Positions 42,901 through 55,316 are shown, numbered from the stretch's first letter. The stretch: 64,000 bases of DNA from Urophycis tenuis (GCA_036785325.1 JAXIVH010000018.1:2815145-2879144), one strand, 5' to 3'. Program-made: numbers and translations. Notes: generated from the letters alone by a model not told the origin.

Positions 42901-45900
42901 TTTTGTCTTTGCGGGTCGTCATGTCGGCACTGAAGGTTTGCTTGGACTTGACAATATATGCTGGATCATCTTCAGAAGTCTCCATAGTCTCCAAGTCTCC
43001 AGATGGCATAATGCAGGCAACACGAGTGAACAGGATACAAACTTTTCACCTCCAAGGAGTTCTGTAAAGTATCTGCAAAATTAAAACAATTGAAAATTTA
43101 ATTGAGGGACATATTCACGTCAAGCTGAAATATGAGATATTGTTAGGCAGCTAAAGCTGAACTAATGGGGTTCTAATGCCTTGACTATAGCCTAGGCTAC
43201 ATGCTCCATTAGGCCAGCTTATCAGTCTCTCCATACTCGGTCAACATTATGTCAAAATTAGGCTACTAGTTATTTTTCCTATGGACAGCACAAGCTGACC
43301 GTAGACAACAGGGCTATAGTTTATGGGTCAAGTTAGTATCACTAAACTTCTGCTATAAACACTCATACACAAGAGGCATTATATTAGGAAAGAAGAAGAA
43401 CTACTGATTTGATCCCGTGAGGGAAATTTGGTCTTCTGCATTTAACCCAATCGTGAATTAGTGGAACACTCAGAACACAGTGATGGTGAAGCACACAGTG
43501 AGGTGAAGCACACACTTAAACCCGATGCAGTGAGCTGCCTGCAACAGCGGCGCTCGGGGAGCAGTGAGGGGTTAGGTGCCTTGCTCAAGGGCACTTCAGC
43601 CATGCGCACTGGTCGGGGTTCGAACCGGCCACCCTCCGGTTACAAATCCAAAGCCCTAACCAGTAGGCCGGCTGCATTGCACAGAGGTGAGTGCACACTG
43701 GCTGCTCCAAGCAGAGAATGTTGTCAGTCTAATCAAAAATGTGGTTTATGTAAATAGGGAATTATTGCATATCTAGGCCTACAATGGAATTTGATCAGAA
43801 AATAGTACCTGCATGGTTCGAGCAATATCTCCAGTTTCTGAAGTTTCTCCATCTCAGACTTTGTTGGCATGGTAACGTTGTTTTTTTTCTGGGCAAGAAC
43901 ATCTCTCAGTGCTTCCTGATTTCTTTGCACTCGTTTAATCATCTCTAGAGTGGAATTCCACCTTGTAGGAACGTCCTGAACGAGTGCCTCAGCCTAAAGT
44001 CCATGCGCAACTTGCTGTGTCTTGAGTTCAGCAGTATTAGGTGGGCTGTGTTTGAAGTGGTCAACCACTTTGCCACATTTAGCAAGTGCACCGTCAAATG
44101 CACTGTTTTGTAGAGAGACTGTGACTGAGCGTTGAATGCTATGAGCCGTGCACGGCAGATGTTCGAATGGTAGCTGTTTCGAAGCTGCAATCATATTTCT
44201 AGCACTGTCTGTGTTCAGCGTGCTCACTTTCTCTTCAATGTTCCACTGACCCGCCACATCCATAAAATGACTAGTGCATACATCAGCCATATGCGTCTCA
44301 TCAGTTCTCATTACAGTCAATGCATGTGAATGCAGCTTCCACTCCTGATCGATGTAATGAGCTGTTACTCCACGATAGCTATGATTACCTAGCAATGTCC
44401 AATAGTCATCAGTAAGCGCGACAGAAGCTGTGTTTTCCAAATTCGTAGCTAGTTTAGCCTTCTCCGTGTCATACCACTCGTGTATCCTGGACATGACTGT
44501 GGCCCTGGATGGCAACTCGTACGTGAGGTCACCGGAGGCAATCCAGATAATATCACGGAGACCTTCGTCTTCCACCATATAGACTGGTCTGCATGCTGTG
44601 GCTATCCATTTAGCTATTGCTTGGGTCAGTTTACTGGAGGTCGACGTATCCATCGATCTGCTTCTAAAACGGCTGTCAAGTGTAGTTTGTCGTACGTTAC
44701 CAGAAGCAGAGCTCAAGCTGGGATCCGTGTGCTTGGCTTGCAAGTGATACCTCAGACTGGATGTACTTCGGTGATAACTGAGCTCAGCTCGACAAATACT
44801 GCATATAACTTTCGTTTTGTCAAGTGTACTATCTGGCAAAGTTTTGAAAATAAACTTCCCATCCATTATCCCTTCTTTCTCCATAATTCAACTTCTGTGC
44901 TGATTCTTTTCAATGTGGCTGAACACCCTTCTATGAGACTACCACTTGGCGGCACAGCTACTGTTCATCAGTGTCGCGCGCCCTGTGCAGAACACCTCAA
45001 TTCCGGTTCATTCAAGGGGTCAAAGAGAACGTGCGTTAATTGCGTCATTTTTTCTTAATCGAATTAAAATAAGATTGCGTTAACGCGTTATTATCGCGCT
45101 AATTTTGACAGCCCTATGAATGTAATGTGGGCAAGCGAGCGCAACCCTATGTATGTATGTGTGTATTTCAGCCATCAGACATTCATATTGCAGGGTAAGC
45201 TTCCACATACAATCATGTGTTGTATTTTTTTTTTTTTAAGTGGTTCCGTAATACAAGATACACAAATAAAAACACTTAAACCAACTGTACAAGAAGGAAA
45301 TAAAATAAGATCCTGTGGACAAAACGAGATGGGTTGTCCTCCATCCCTTTTTATAGTAAACAAGTGATGTAGGACATATAAGGGTTGTTCTATAAGCGTG
45401 TTGTAATCACACAGACCTCACCTGACTCGTGTCTCAAAGCCTTTTCTTCATGCCCCTCCAAGATGGCGTCCTGAAGCTGTCCTTCGAACCCTCGCTGACG
45501 CTGAAGGAGGTAGCCGACGAGAACAGCGTGGTGGTGGAGGGCCAGTACCGGCCCCCAGAATGCACGGCAAGACAAAGCGTGGCCATCCTTGTCCCCCAGC
45601 GCAGCCGAGAGAAGCACCTCCTCTACCTGCTGCATCACCTCCACCCCTTCCTGCAGAGGCAGCAGCTCCACTACGCCATCTACGTCATCCAACAGGTACA
45701 CACAGGAAGTGATGTCAGGTTACGGAGGATGGACTTCTTCTGTCTTCCCTTCAGAGGGGGGGAGTGCACCAATGGTACAAGCATAGAGCCCTTTCAGACA
45801 GGAAATGATGTCATCCAGCAGGTATAGGGTTGGATCCCTTTCAAACAGGAAGACCCCTTTTCAGCAGCTACAGCATTACATGCATATACATGCATACTTC

Positions 45901-48900
45901 TACTACTATATTATATACGTATATTATATAAGTATATATACGACCTTTGGATTGTACTAAACAGTGGTCTTCTGGATGAAAGGCACTGTAACGTTAACAT
46001 TTCTCAACCGATTTCAATGTTCAGAGTTTTTGATCAAGGGTTTATGATCTACCTAAAAAAACACCCATAAACAACCAATATATGTATATATAATATGATT
46101 AAATATGAACATAGAGTATAAACAACATCCATTGAAATCCAATGAGAAATGTAAAAAAAAAACAGCTCCCACATTCGCTGGCATTTGTTTACATGCCAGT
46201 CTTGCCCTCTCAAATATGGCGGCAGCGTTGACTTTGTCACCTATGGCGTATGATCATCGGAACACCCACTGGGAGCAATAACCATGCAGGTTATTCTGGT
46301 GGGGAGACTTTCACATTGTGGGCAGTAACAACAAAGGAAGGGGGAGTTACCATTGGGGAGATCTATGGCAGGAGAGGCCAAGTGCATTTGCAACACACGG
46401 AGGGGCGGAAGGGGACAAGTCTGCAAGGATGCAGGACGACCAACTACAGTTGTATTGCAGATGTTGACTCACATACACCTTTTAATTGGAGAGATGACGG
46501 GCGCCATCTCTGGTTGCAGTAAGGGGCGAATTTATACAAAGGCCATTTGAAATGAAGTATTTGTCCACGCCACTGGCCTTGTAGCGAAACGCAATGCCGT
46601 GCATTTATTGTGTGTTTGCTTGTCGTGAAGGCAGGCGAAGCTACATTCAACCGTGCCAAATTGCTCAACGTGGGTTACCTGGAGGCCCTGAAGGACCACG
46701 ACTGGGACTGCTTCGTCTTCCACGATGTGGACTTGGTTCCCGAGAACGACCGCAATCTGTACATGTGCGACAACCAGCCCAAACACATGGTGGTGGGCCG
46801 CAACGCAACGGGCTACAAGTATGTGTCTACAGGCATGCCATGCTGAGGCCAGCACCAAATGTCTTTCAGGAAGCCAATTATACATATTTTACATATTTTA
46901 CATTTTTACAGTACACAGCTATTTGTTTAATTCCGGTTATGGAACTATTTCTTCCTGTGTTGCGGTTGCTGGGCTATGTTTATTATGTAAAGATATGAAA
47001 CGTGAAAAACGTGCTTCTAGGTTGCGTTACAAAGGCTACTTTGGAGGAGTGACGGCTCTGACCAAAGACCAGTTCAGACGAGTGAACGGATTCCCGAACA
47101 CCTACTGGGGCTGGGGAGGGGAGGACGACGACCTACGCATCAGGTCAGCCTAACCCTCGCTCGCCACCACCGCCTCATTACGCAAAGAACACAAAACAGA
47201 CAAAGAAGCCGCTGGCCGCAACTCAAAACTACGACCAGAGACGTCGTTTCATGGCATGAAGCAAAGTTGCATCATGGGAGTCGTTGTCCTTACCACCATT
47301 GCTGATGAAAATCTATGTGATGCAACTTGGGCAGAAAACATGCTAATGGACCCTTCCCCAGTGTTTCCTCTAGGATTTTTTTTCAGCTGCAGGGGGCAGG
47401 CTTTCCGGGGAGCCGTGGCGGTGTAAACAAATGACACAAAAAAAAATATTTGGGTCGGTCCTAAATTGACAGGGTCGGTCGGGTTACGGCAAACCGAAAT
47501 AATCCGAAAGGATTTTTTCGAAAGGATGGCCCGAGCAAGATGGTTATCTGTAGTTTACCTTAGTGCTCGCAAGTACCGAACAGGACTCTGCTGTGAAGGT
47601 GGAGAGATGCGGCGGTGGTGTATTTGGGTCAACAATTAAAAAAAGAAAAGAAAAAGAAATTGGAGTGGCAGCTAGGATTAAGGAGTGATGGGCCGCCACT
47701 CCTAAATGAATGTAGAGGAAACACTGCTTCCCCATACAATAGCCTCACTAAAATGCACACAATGGAGACGTCTCATGTTCCAAAATGTACTGTCTGTACT
47801 TGTACTTGTACATGTACTTAACTGTGTTAAGCAGATTTGGCACTACGTTTCAAAATGTACTGTCTGTACTTGTACTTGTACATGTACTTAACTGTGTTAA
47901 GCAGATTTGGCACTACGTTTCAAAATGTACTGTCTGTACTTGTACTTGTACATGTACTTAACTGTGTTAAGCAGATTTGGCACTACGTTTCAAAATGTAC
48001 TGTCTGTACTTGTACTTGTACATGTACTTAACTGTGTTAAGCAGATTTGGGACTAAGTATAACTGTTTATTGTTGGGATGGTCTGAAGTGTCTTGTTACT
48101 TTTATTATTGATAGTACTATTGTTATCATGTTGTTTGTGTTATTATTGTTAATGTGTGTGTGTGTGTGTGTGTGTCAGGGTGGAGCTGCAGGGCATGAAG
48201 ATAGTGCGTCCTTCGCCCGAGGTGGCGCGCTACACCATGGTGTTCCACAAGCGGGACAGCGGGAACAAGGTCAACAACGACCGGTAGGCAGCCTGAAGTA
48301 GGCCTTTCTCCTCCCAGGGGGCTAGCAGTGCAGTCCTAGGTCAACCACGACCGGTAGGCAGCCTGGAGTAGGCCTTTCTCCTCCCAGGGGGCTAGCAGTG
48401 CAGTCCTAGGTCAACCACGACCGGTAGGCAGCCTGGAGTAGGCCTTTCTCCTCCCAGGGGGCTAGCAGTGCAGTCCTAGGTCAACCACGACCGGTAGGCA
48501 GCCTGGAGTAGGCCTTTCTCCTCCCAGGGGGCTAGCAGTGCAGTCCTAGGTCAACCACGACCGGTAGGCAGCCTGGAGTAGGCCTTTCTCCTCCCAGGGG
48601 GCTAGCAGTGCAGTCCTAGGTCAACCACGACCGGTAGGCAGCCTGGAGTAGGCCTTTCTCCTCCCAGGGGGCTAGCAGTGCAGTCCTAGGTCAACCACGA
48701 CCGGTAGGCAGCCTGGAGTAGGCCTTTCTCCTCACAGGGGCTAGCAGTGCAGTACTAACGCTGCGGTAGTTTGGGTTTTTTTTTTTTACAAAAAGGTGCT
48801 TTTACCTCGATCCAAATTGTTTTCCGAGATCAACATATTAATATGAAATCAAGGAGCTTTTTGATACTTATTTGAAAATTTTGCACCTTTTCTCCATGAC

Positions 48901-49507
48901 AACTGCATAATTCCAGGAGAACTGTTGAAAAAGCATTTAAAGTGAATGGCTCTTTGAAAGGGTGTACTTGCTATTATATTCCATAGGAGTAGGCCTGTCT
49001 CAAAATCTTCAAAAGTAGTTATTGAGACAGGCCTATTCCAATGGCGCCTATCCATCTAGTGGCCATCTTGGTTCCAGATGGGTGGGGGAAAAAGTCTGGT
49101 TGGGGAATGCAGGCTCGTGTTGCCTTGGCTTTGACTTGGACTACGTGGAGCGTAGGCCAAGTCGGTGTGAAATTTCAGTCAAAATACAGCCAGATACAGA
49201 TACAACGTTGTAATTTGTAACACAATATGATATTGATATACGATATAAAACAGGATACAAGGTGCCCCAGTGGGCACATTTGTACTTTGCACATGGGAAG
49301 CTAGAGACAAGCGGTGACCTTTTTAAAAAAAAAAAGTGACCTAAACTCCTCCCACCATGTCGTGCCAGGATGCGGTTGCTGGGGCGAACGCCGCAGGTGT
49401 GGCGCAAGGACGGCCTGAACAGCTGCTCCTACAAGACTCTGTCGGTGGACAGGCGGCCTCTCTACGTCAACATCACGGTGGATATCGGCACGCCGCCCCA
49501 ACACTGA
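39904..49507 (+). CDS. b4galt4: beta-1,4-galactosyltransferase 4 (6 coding exons)
   Basis: Golgi type II enzyme transferring galactose from UDP-Gal to terminal GlcNAc; human B4GALT4 acts on glycolipids and 6-O-sulfo-GlcNAc chains. Exons: 39904-40168, 45463-45695, 46631-46818, 47021-47143, 48179-48283, 49369-49507. They join in frame to 350 aa (human 344). Seen: short cytosolic N-terminus, signal anchor at about residues 16-33, FNRAKLLNVGYLEALK (172-187), metal-binding HDVD (197-200), VVGRNATGY, YFGGVTAL and acceptor-site WGWGGEDDD (258-266), and C-terminal YVNITVDIG. The MGF start, HDVDLVPEN and VVGRN distinguish it from B4GALT3 and support B4GALT4. Intron 1 (5.3 kb) carries a hAT transposon. 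Exon 5 is bracketed by two 70-bp arrays. The exon 3 acceptor (GTCGTGAAG) is pyrimidine-poor. Confidence 0.95.
42011..42701. mobile_element. Harbinger-like MITE nested in the hAT transposase
   Basis: A 691-base insertion with inverted ends AGCCTAGTTTATACTTC, flanked by TCA on both sides (42008-42010 and 42702-42704). A 3-bp TNA-type target duplication fits PIF/Harbinger elements. It has no coding capacity. Its interior carries repeated CCGTCA/GACGGA and GCGTAA motifs. Removing it with one TCA rejoins the transposase codons in frame, which confirms the boundaries. Confidence 0.8.
43390..43685 (-). mobile_element. SINE-like repeat inside the hAT transposase intron
   Basis: Contains GATCCCGTGAGGGAAATTTG, TGCCTTGCTCAAGGGCACTT and GGTTCGAACCGGCCACCCTC, the reverse-complement B-box and body of a repeat common in fish genomes. 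A plus-oriented relative is at 49558-49740. It lies wholly inside the transposase intron (43073-43808). Confidence 0.65.
47360..47725. mobile_element. hAT-type MITE, b4galt4 intron 4
   Basis: Inverted ends (C)AGTGTTTCCTCTA at 47359-47372 and TAGAGGAAACACT(G) at 47713-47726 are flanked by CCTTCCCC and GCTTCCCC, a 7/8 match to an 8-bp target duplication. About 366 bases, noncoding. Confidence 0.7.
47781..48058 (+). repeat. 4 x 70-bp minisatellite just upstream of b4galt4 exon 5
   Basis: Units start at 47781, 47851, 47921 and 47991 (core CAAAATGTACTGTCTGTACT, then GTTAAGCAGATTTGG) and are nearly identical. The array ends about 120 bases before exon 5. Confidence 0.95.
48271..48755 (+). repeat. 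7 x 70-bp minisatellite containing the b4galt4 exon 5 donor
   Basis: Units start at 48271, 48341, 48411, 48481, 48551, 48621 and 48691. The first unit begins inside exon 5, and every unit repeats the ACGACCG|GTAGGC splice junction (GT at 48284, 48354, 48424, 48494, 48564, 48634, 48704). The last unit decays near 48740. Unit-to-unit identity is very high, so the array is recent or homogenised. Confidence 0.96.
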
Positions 49508-49557
49508 CCTCCGGCAGCCGACCGCCGTCGTGCAGCCGGCTTTCCTGGCAGCCCGGA

Positions 49558-49740
49558 CTTAAAGGTTCGATCCCCGGGCTTTGTGGTGGTTGAGGTGCCC
49601 CACGCCCATGAGCAGGGCACCCGCGCCGCCAAGTGCTCCCCGATGAACTGGCCGGGGGTTCTGCGCCGTTGACAGCCTCCCTGGTGTGTGAGAGTGTGTG
49701 TGAACCGGCCAGAATGTGATGCACCACATCCTTCAGAATG
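49558..49740 (+). mobile_element. SINE-like repeat in the b4galt4 3' UTR
   Basis: B-box-like GGTTCGATCCCCGG is followed by GAGCAGGGCACCCGCGCC and AAGTGCTCCCCGATG. This is the forward orientation of the family seen at 43390-43685. It starts about 50 bases after the stop codon. Confidence 0.55.
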
Positions 49741-51994
49741 CCCTCAGGGATGTGTACTATTTACTTCATGCACATTTACTTTGCGGGATATGGAAACTGG
49801 AATTGGAAGTCCTTCTCGGGCCGACCCCCCAGAGGGTGACGCATATTTGTCATTCATTTTGTATCCTGACGGTTCATCATATCGCCATCGCCTTATACCT
49901 TCTTCATGTTTCACAGCCTCACGCCTGGGGTCGTTCTCTGTGCCATCTCTGTTGGTCTATGCACTTTACAGCATTGCCCAACAGTGGACAGGGCTAGCTT
50001 TGGGCGTAGCCTAGCCCTAGCTATGTTGAGGCGGTGAGTCCGTGTGTTAGCAGGGCTAATGTTAATGCTAACCAGATGCATAGATTTGGCTGTACTTAAT
50101 GAAAGATATTGGTACAGAATAATCGTAGAAAACTGAATGGTTTTCACATTCCTTCACACATTTTATAGCTTGCAACATCTTTTTAGTTACATTTAGTGTG
50201 TTTTTGCTTGTGCATAACTTATTCTACATGAAACGTTACGTTTGATATATTTTCCAGATATAATAATTGGGGCTATGTGAGCAGAGAGCCAGGAACCATT
50301 AGGGTTGAAGTCAACAAGGGGAAGCTTGTCGATATTTAAGACACTGGAAAGCTAATATAATTAATAATTAAAGTGTTAATCTTAGAGTAATGATGCCCAA
50401 TATTTCTGATTTGGGCCTACATTGTCTTCTCTGGTACCTGCTAATCTAACTGCATCCATACAAAGCTAATATCACTGAGCATAATTCAACACAGGCTAAA
50501 GCATCAGATGTTAATGATGAGCCATTTTATAATACTAACAATCCATATCCTTTTTGTAAAGCTGATGAAGATGTATTTTTATTTTTTATTTTTTAAGTAT
50601 TGGTGATGGACCTGGAGTTGATTGGGAATGGTAACTATTTGAAACTACATTTAGCATTAGTAACAACTGTTAAAAAAAGTTGTTAAATTTAAACATTTTA
50701 TTACTTTTCATTTTTACACTGTGATCTTTTTGTAACTTCCTCTCCCTGAAATGGTCTATCCTCAACTGGTTATGATAATGACGTTTCACAGTGAACAACC
50801 AACATGCCTTATTTTAAGTAATCACTGCATGCTGTAGTAAACTCATTGATACACACGCATGCATATGCCATCATTTCAACAATGATGGGATAATGTATTG
50901 GTGTCTCTGTGTGGCTGTTTTGCGTAACTATGTAGTTCCAACATACCGCATCATCGTGACAAGTACTGACTAATGTATGTGATAATTACCCCAAAGCGCA
51001 CTGTTTTGGGACAAAAACACAGTCCACTTCACACAAACACAGCCCAAACACAGCCCCAAAATCACTTCATTCGTGCTGTGTGTGCTTTGCTCTGTTAAAA
51101 CAACACGACTCTATTTATTGTTTGGGTGCATTACAAATATGAACCGACATTTTCCCTCCTTGTACTTTAACTTAATCCCCTGCTTTGTAATTCAATGATT
51201 AACTACTGAAAAAGGGTTTCATCAAGGCTATACTACATGCCAGTGCATGTATACTACATGCTAGTGCTTCATTTAGAAATCACCCAAGCTTTGTCAGTTG
51301 TTTCAAAGATCATTGGTTAATTTGTATGTGCCTAAATCTTTTAAAACTGGACATTGTTCTGATTTTGGGCTGTAACCAGTCATTTAATTAAGGATTCATA
51401 TGTGATTGATGTTTTGTTTTTTTAAATTGATCATGTTGTGTTTGAAATTTCATAAATAATAGCCAAAGAAAGTTAGCTCTCTTTGTCTGATGAACAGCCA
51501 AAGAAAACACACAATGGTAGCCATTTTGTAATAATCAGAAGGCCAAGCACCTGCATTTCCTGAGCGATAATCAGCAGCAAATACTTGGTACTTTTACTCG
51601 ATGACCGTGGTGATGGCTGGATGAATCACCTTTACTCTTGACGTCTGCCTTGGCCGGCTTAACTATCTTAATTATCCACAAATAGAAACCAGTGGTGGTG
51701 TAATACTCATCTATAGTCGACTAACCATTTCATGTTCTCATTGCCATTAATAGCCAATTTCATGATTGTACCATTCTAACTAGATCAAATGTAGCATTGT
51801 TTACCCTTATGGAGTTTATTTTGTATTTTATTTTCATATATATCCGGAACTGATGTGAATGTAAAAAGAACTGGAACTGTGTGTGGGAATCTGGGATCTG
51901 GAATGTTTGGGTGATTTTTTGTTTGTTTGTTTATTGTTATGAGATGAAAAAAAGAAAAGAAAAGGGACCTTGTGCATTCAAATACAAATAATGA

Positions 51995-52000
51995 AATAAA
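51995..52000 (+). terminator. b4galt4: candidate b4galt4 polyadenylation signal
   Basis: AATAAA followed by a TGTTGTGTCG GT-rich stretch, about 2.5 kb after the stop. It would give a long 3' UTR; no good upstream alternative was noticed. Confidence 0.4.
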
Positions 52001-54329
52001 TACTTGATTTCAAAACTGTTGTGTCGACTTGTTCAACTGATTGACATTACTCAGTCACTGCCCCAAATACAAGACAGGAAAAGTCACTTTAAACTTTATG
52101 CCTTTCTTTTTTTAGAGGCTCTGTGTACTCAGCAGCAGCTAGCAGTGAGGCTGCAGGATGCGGCTGACTGAACCGCCTGTTTAAAGTGTCAGTAGGCATT
52201 TCCATTTTTTGTGGAAAGGCAACATGCATTTTAATGGAAGCCGAGAATGACTTTTGATGGATTCAGCCCACAGGTAAATCGGTTTAACCAATCACAGTCG
52301 GGTATCTCTGTCACCGTCGCCATGGACACCATACGTGTTGTCGGACATGGCAGACATAACAGTTTATTTGTTTCTCAACACAGTCTTCTTATTGCATCCA
52401 CAGTAGTAAACTACACACAGACCTATACAGTCTTAATCACTATCTGTTGTATGTATTGATCATTCATATCGATAGCAGTCGGTGCTACAAGCCAATGTTT
52501 ACTTGCACTGCAGTAAGTGAATATGGGTTGCCTTTGATAACAAGGAATCAACCTTACAAGCTAATGTCTCCAAAACATGTGTGTATGGATCTGCTGAGCT
52601 GGCAGTTGATTTTGATGACCACGTTGGAGAAAGGGTTAAGTTTCAAGATCACGTTTCATGTACAACGTCGTTCTCAAAAAGCTTTTTTTTAAATAAATAT
52701 ATAAATTTTATAAATATAAATCTCTCTGGAGTCGTCTGTCCAGTATGGGCTCATGCAGAAACATGGTGGTGCCCGTGGAAGAGGACCTGCTTCATAAGCA
52801 ACAAAAACACAACAATTCTTATATTCATTGGATTTTAAACTAACTAAAACCTACAGCTGAATATTCAATTCCATTTCTCCCAAGTCTGCCGGACGTCACT
52901 AAATTCTGTGCACTGCACCTTTAAACCTCAACCGCATTGACTAAAGCATGCTGTTAATTGAAAACAAGCACACTCTACCGCTCCTGGGACTGGAGAAACA
53001 GTTCCCACTAGTGGCTCAGCTCAACATGGTTGGTGACTAACGTGGTCACATGCGTCTGTGCATACTTACCCACAGAGTTGCATAGCAACTTCCATCCAGG
53101 TACATCACATGCAGTAGGATGGATGGCCAATTCAATAGAAAACATGTATAGCTCATAAACATGACTGACATGAGTACTGGGGTAGAAGTTATTGTAGTTA
53201 CAGTTATACGACTATAAATTCCAACGACGACAATATGATTATGGTCATATTCATCTAAAGCTATTAAAGACACATGATCATGACAATAATACAATTCTGA
53301 GCACATCAACCTTTCCTAATGTTGTGATGTTTTCTAATAACACATTTCTGTCATATCACTATTTATATTGTCTTACTTCACCCTGTCTGGTTTAGTTACA
53401 GGGTAACTAATATCTACCCAAGTCTATTTACTATTCAAGGTTACATAACCACATGGTTATGCAACACCATTTGCTAGATAACTGTTAGATCATTTCTAGA
53501 TAAGACAACAGCAGGTATTGATGCCAAACCCTCAGACCTCATCAACTACAAACAAACCCGTACCCCCGGCATATTGTCAATAACCAGTTGACTTTCCTTA
53601 GCCACAGTGAAATGTGTTTTCACCACAGTCGGTCAGACTCATGTTCAACCATAGCAAAGGGGGGGGGGGGATATTTGGGCCTTTGTGTGGACACGATGAT
53701 GTCATGTCCTTTTCCTATTGGTGGAGAATGAGAGCTTTGTCTCGCCGAGGCCAGGATGGGTAGTCATCATGTTCACTTGTGACTTAAAAAAAAAAAAAAA
53801 AAAAAAAGCTGATAAAAAAAAAAGAGAAAAGCTGTCTGGCTGTAGTGCAACAAACAGGCTGTGTGGAATACCACGCCGCCTCTGAGAGTGGCTGAGACAA
53901 AGTGTTGTGTCATTCTGAAAGCAAAGGGAGGAACAAAAGCACATATGACTGCAATTGCCCTAATTACGTGAATCCCCGCGTCACGCGGTCGGCCCTCCTG
54001 TATGCTGACACCAAAACACAGGATTATGACATTAAAAGCGAGTCGGGGAGACAATGTGTCGCTAAAGTCGAGGGCCGAAGCCGCTCCATTGTCCGGGCCA
54101 CGCTGACAAATGGTCACTTAGAAATGACCTGCTATGTTAAAGAACCACACAATGGAGCTTGAGTTGAGGCTGTAACGCTCACTCCTGATGTATGAAACCA
54201 TTCAAAGTAATCTGCCATCTACACTCACATGCCTTCTCCTGTTTTCGTATCAACACAGAAAGTGGTGCGTTTCACACGTGACCGCCCACACTCAAATGTA
54301 TCGCGTATAAACACCGCGGTTGGATTTTT

Positions 54330-54364
<35 letters not shown>

Positions 54365-54665
54365 AGTTTTAACTTTGTATGAGAAGTCTTATCTCACATG
54401 TTATCACAGCTGCGCCACTACAGCACACACTGGCCAGCAACACTGCTGAATAATTAGCCATCATCATCCTAATTTCGCCTCTCAACAGCTGACGGGCGAC
54501 TTGCCACTGTGTGCAGCCCGCGGCCGGGGACGCGGGACGCACGCGCTAAATGTTGCATTCCAGTGTGAAAGAGAAAAGATTGAAGCTCCACAGCGGACTA
54601 TTTAACAAGAACCATGTGTGACACCTCCTCCCCCACCCCCACCCGCCCCCACCCCCCCGCGCTCT

Positions 54666-54666
<1 letters not shown>

Positions 54667-54698
<32 letters not shown>
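54667..54698. repeat. poly-C tract upstream of arhgap31
   Basis: A 32-base C homopolymer inside a pyrimidine-rich stretch (54625-54780), probably in the promoter or 5' UTR region of arhgap31. Confidence 0.95.
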
Positions 54699-54699
<1 letters not shown>

Positions 54700-55153
54700 C
54701 CTCCCTCTATTTCCCATCCATGCCCTTCAGCTCCTCCACGCCGCCTCCTCCCACTTCCTCCTCCCTCCTGAGCCACAGCGGCTGTGTTGTTGTTGTCCAG
54801 GCTCGGGCCTGCAGCCTCTGGACAGGAAACTGTGTACTTTGGGAGCATTCAGGAAGGCAGAGCAACCTTCCCGTTCTGGAGGTCCAACTCTGGGAGCAAC
54901 ATTTTCTCTTTTAAAGGAGTCAAGAGGAAATGGATGGAAGAAATTAAAGAGGAGAGCTTCTCGTCTCCCCTCTTCTTCTCCTCGTTCTTCATCTGCTTCT
55001 TCTACTCCCTCCACCCCCTCCTCTTAAACCTGGTGGTGATGTCATCGTTAGAAGAACAAAAAAGAAAAAAAAAACCCATGTCTCCATATGCACAGAAACA
55101 TTGAGGTGTGAAAGCAACATTTTTCAACAAACCCAAAATATGTCCTCTGGAAT

Positions 55154-55316
<163 letters not shown>

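Larger units (their letters stand above)
41770..44884 (-). pseudogene. hAT transposase (BED zinc finger), two exons, disrupted
   Basis: Exon 1 is 44884-43809 and starts MEKEGIMDGKF. A BED finger follows (CSICRAEL...HLQAKH, C2 plus H-x4-H), then the catalytic core with ALTDDYWT, LPCTAHSIQ and, after an in-frame TAG at 43994-43996, DVPTRWNSTLEM. A GT donor follows at 43808. Exon 2 begins at 43072 after TTTTGCAG (YFTELLGGEKFV, SLVLPAL, TALDPRFKDL) and is split at 42702-42704 by a MITE. It resumes at 42007 with CPLEWW and LAKKYLATTATYVPCERLFS, the hAT dimerisation domain, and stops at 41770-41772. Apart from the stop and the MITE the frame is open, suggesting recent activity. Subfamily (ZBED1/Tramp-like or Charlie-like) is uncertain. 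Confidence 0.85.
41180..45115 (-). mobile_element. hAT transposon with BED-finger transposase, nested insertions
   Basis: Ends are inverted AGGGCTGTCAAA (41180-41191 and 45104-45115). They are flanked by an approximate 8-bp target duplication, TATGAATT on the left and TATGAATG on the right; the outermost base is ambiguous. It inserted into b4galt4 intron 1 and is transcribed opposite to the host gene. Inside are a two-exon transposase, a SINE-like repeat in the transposase intron and a MITE in its second exon. At about 3.9 kb it is close to full length but no longer intact. Confidence 0.85.
49508..54600. other. b4galt4 3' UTR and spacer before arhgap31
   Basis: A SINE-like repeat lies at 49558-49740. 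AT-rich sequence with no coding frame runs to the AATAAA at 51995-52000. Beyond this, poly-A (about 53785-53822), G-rich (53660) and TC (54333-54360) tracts occur, but no exon that I can recognise. Confidence 0.5.

Noticed and set aside
43461..43757. 98-aa plus-strand open frame within the hAT element
   Set aside because: Translation of the SINE-like repeat in the transposase intron.
44480..45058. 192-aa plus-strand open frame
   Set aside because: Antisense of the BED-finger transposase exon and the transposon end.
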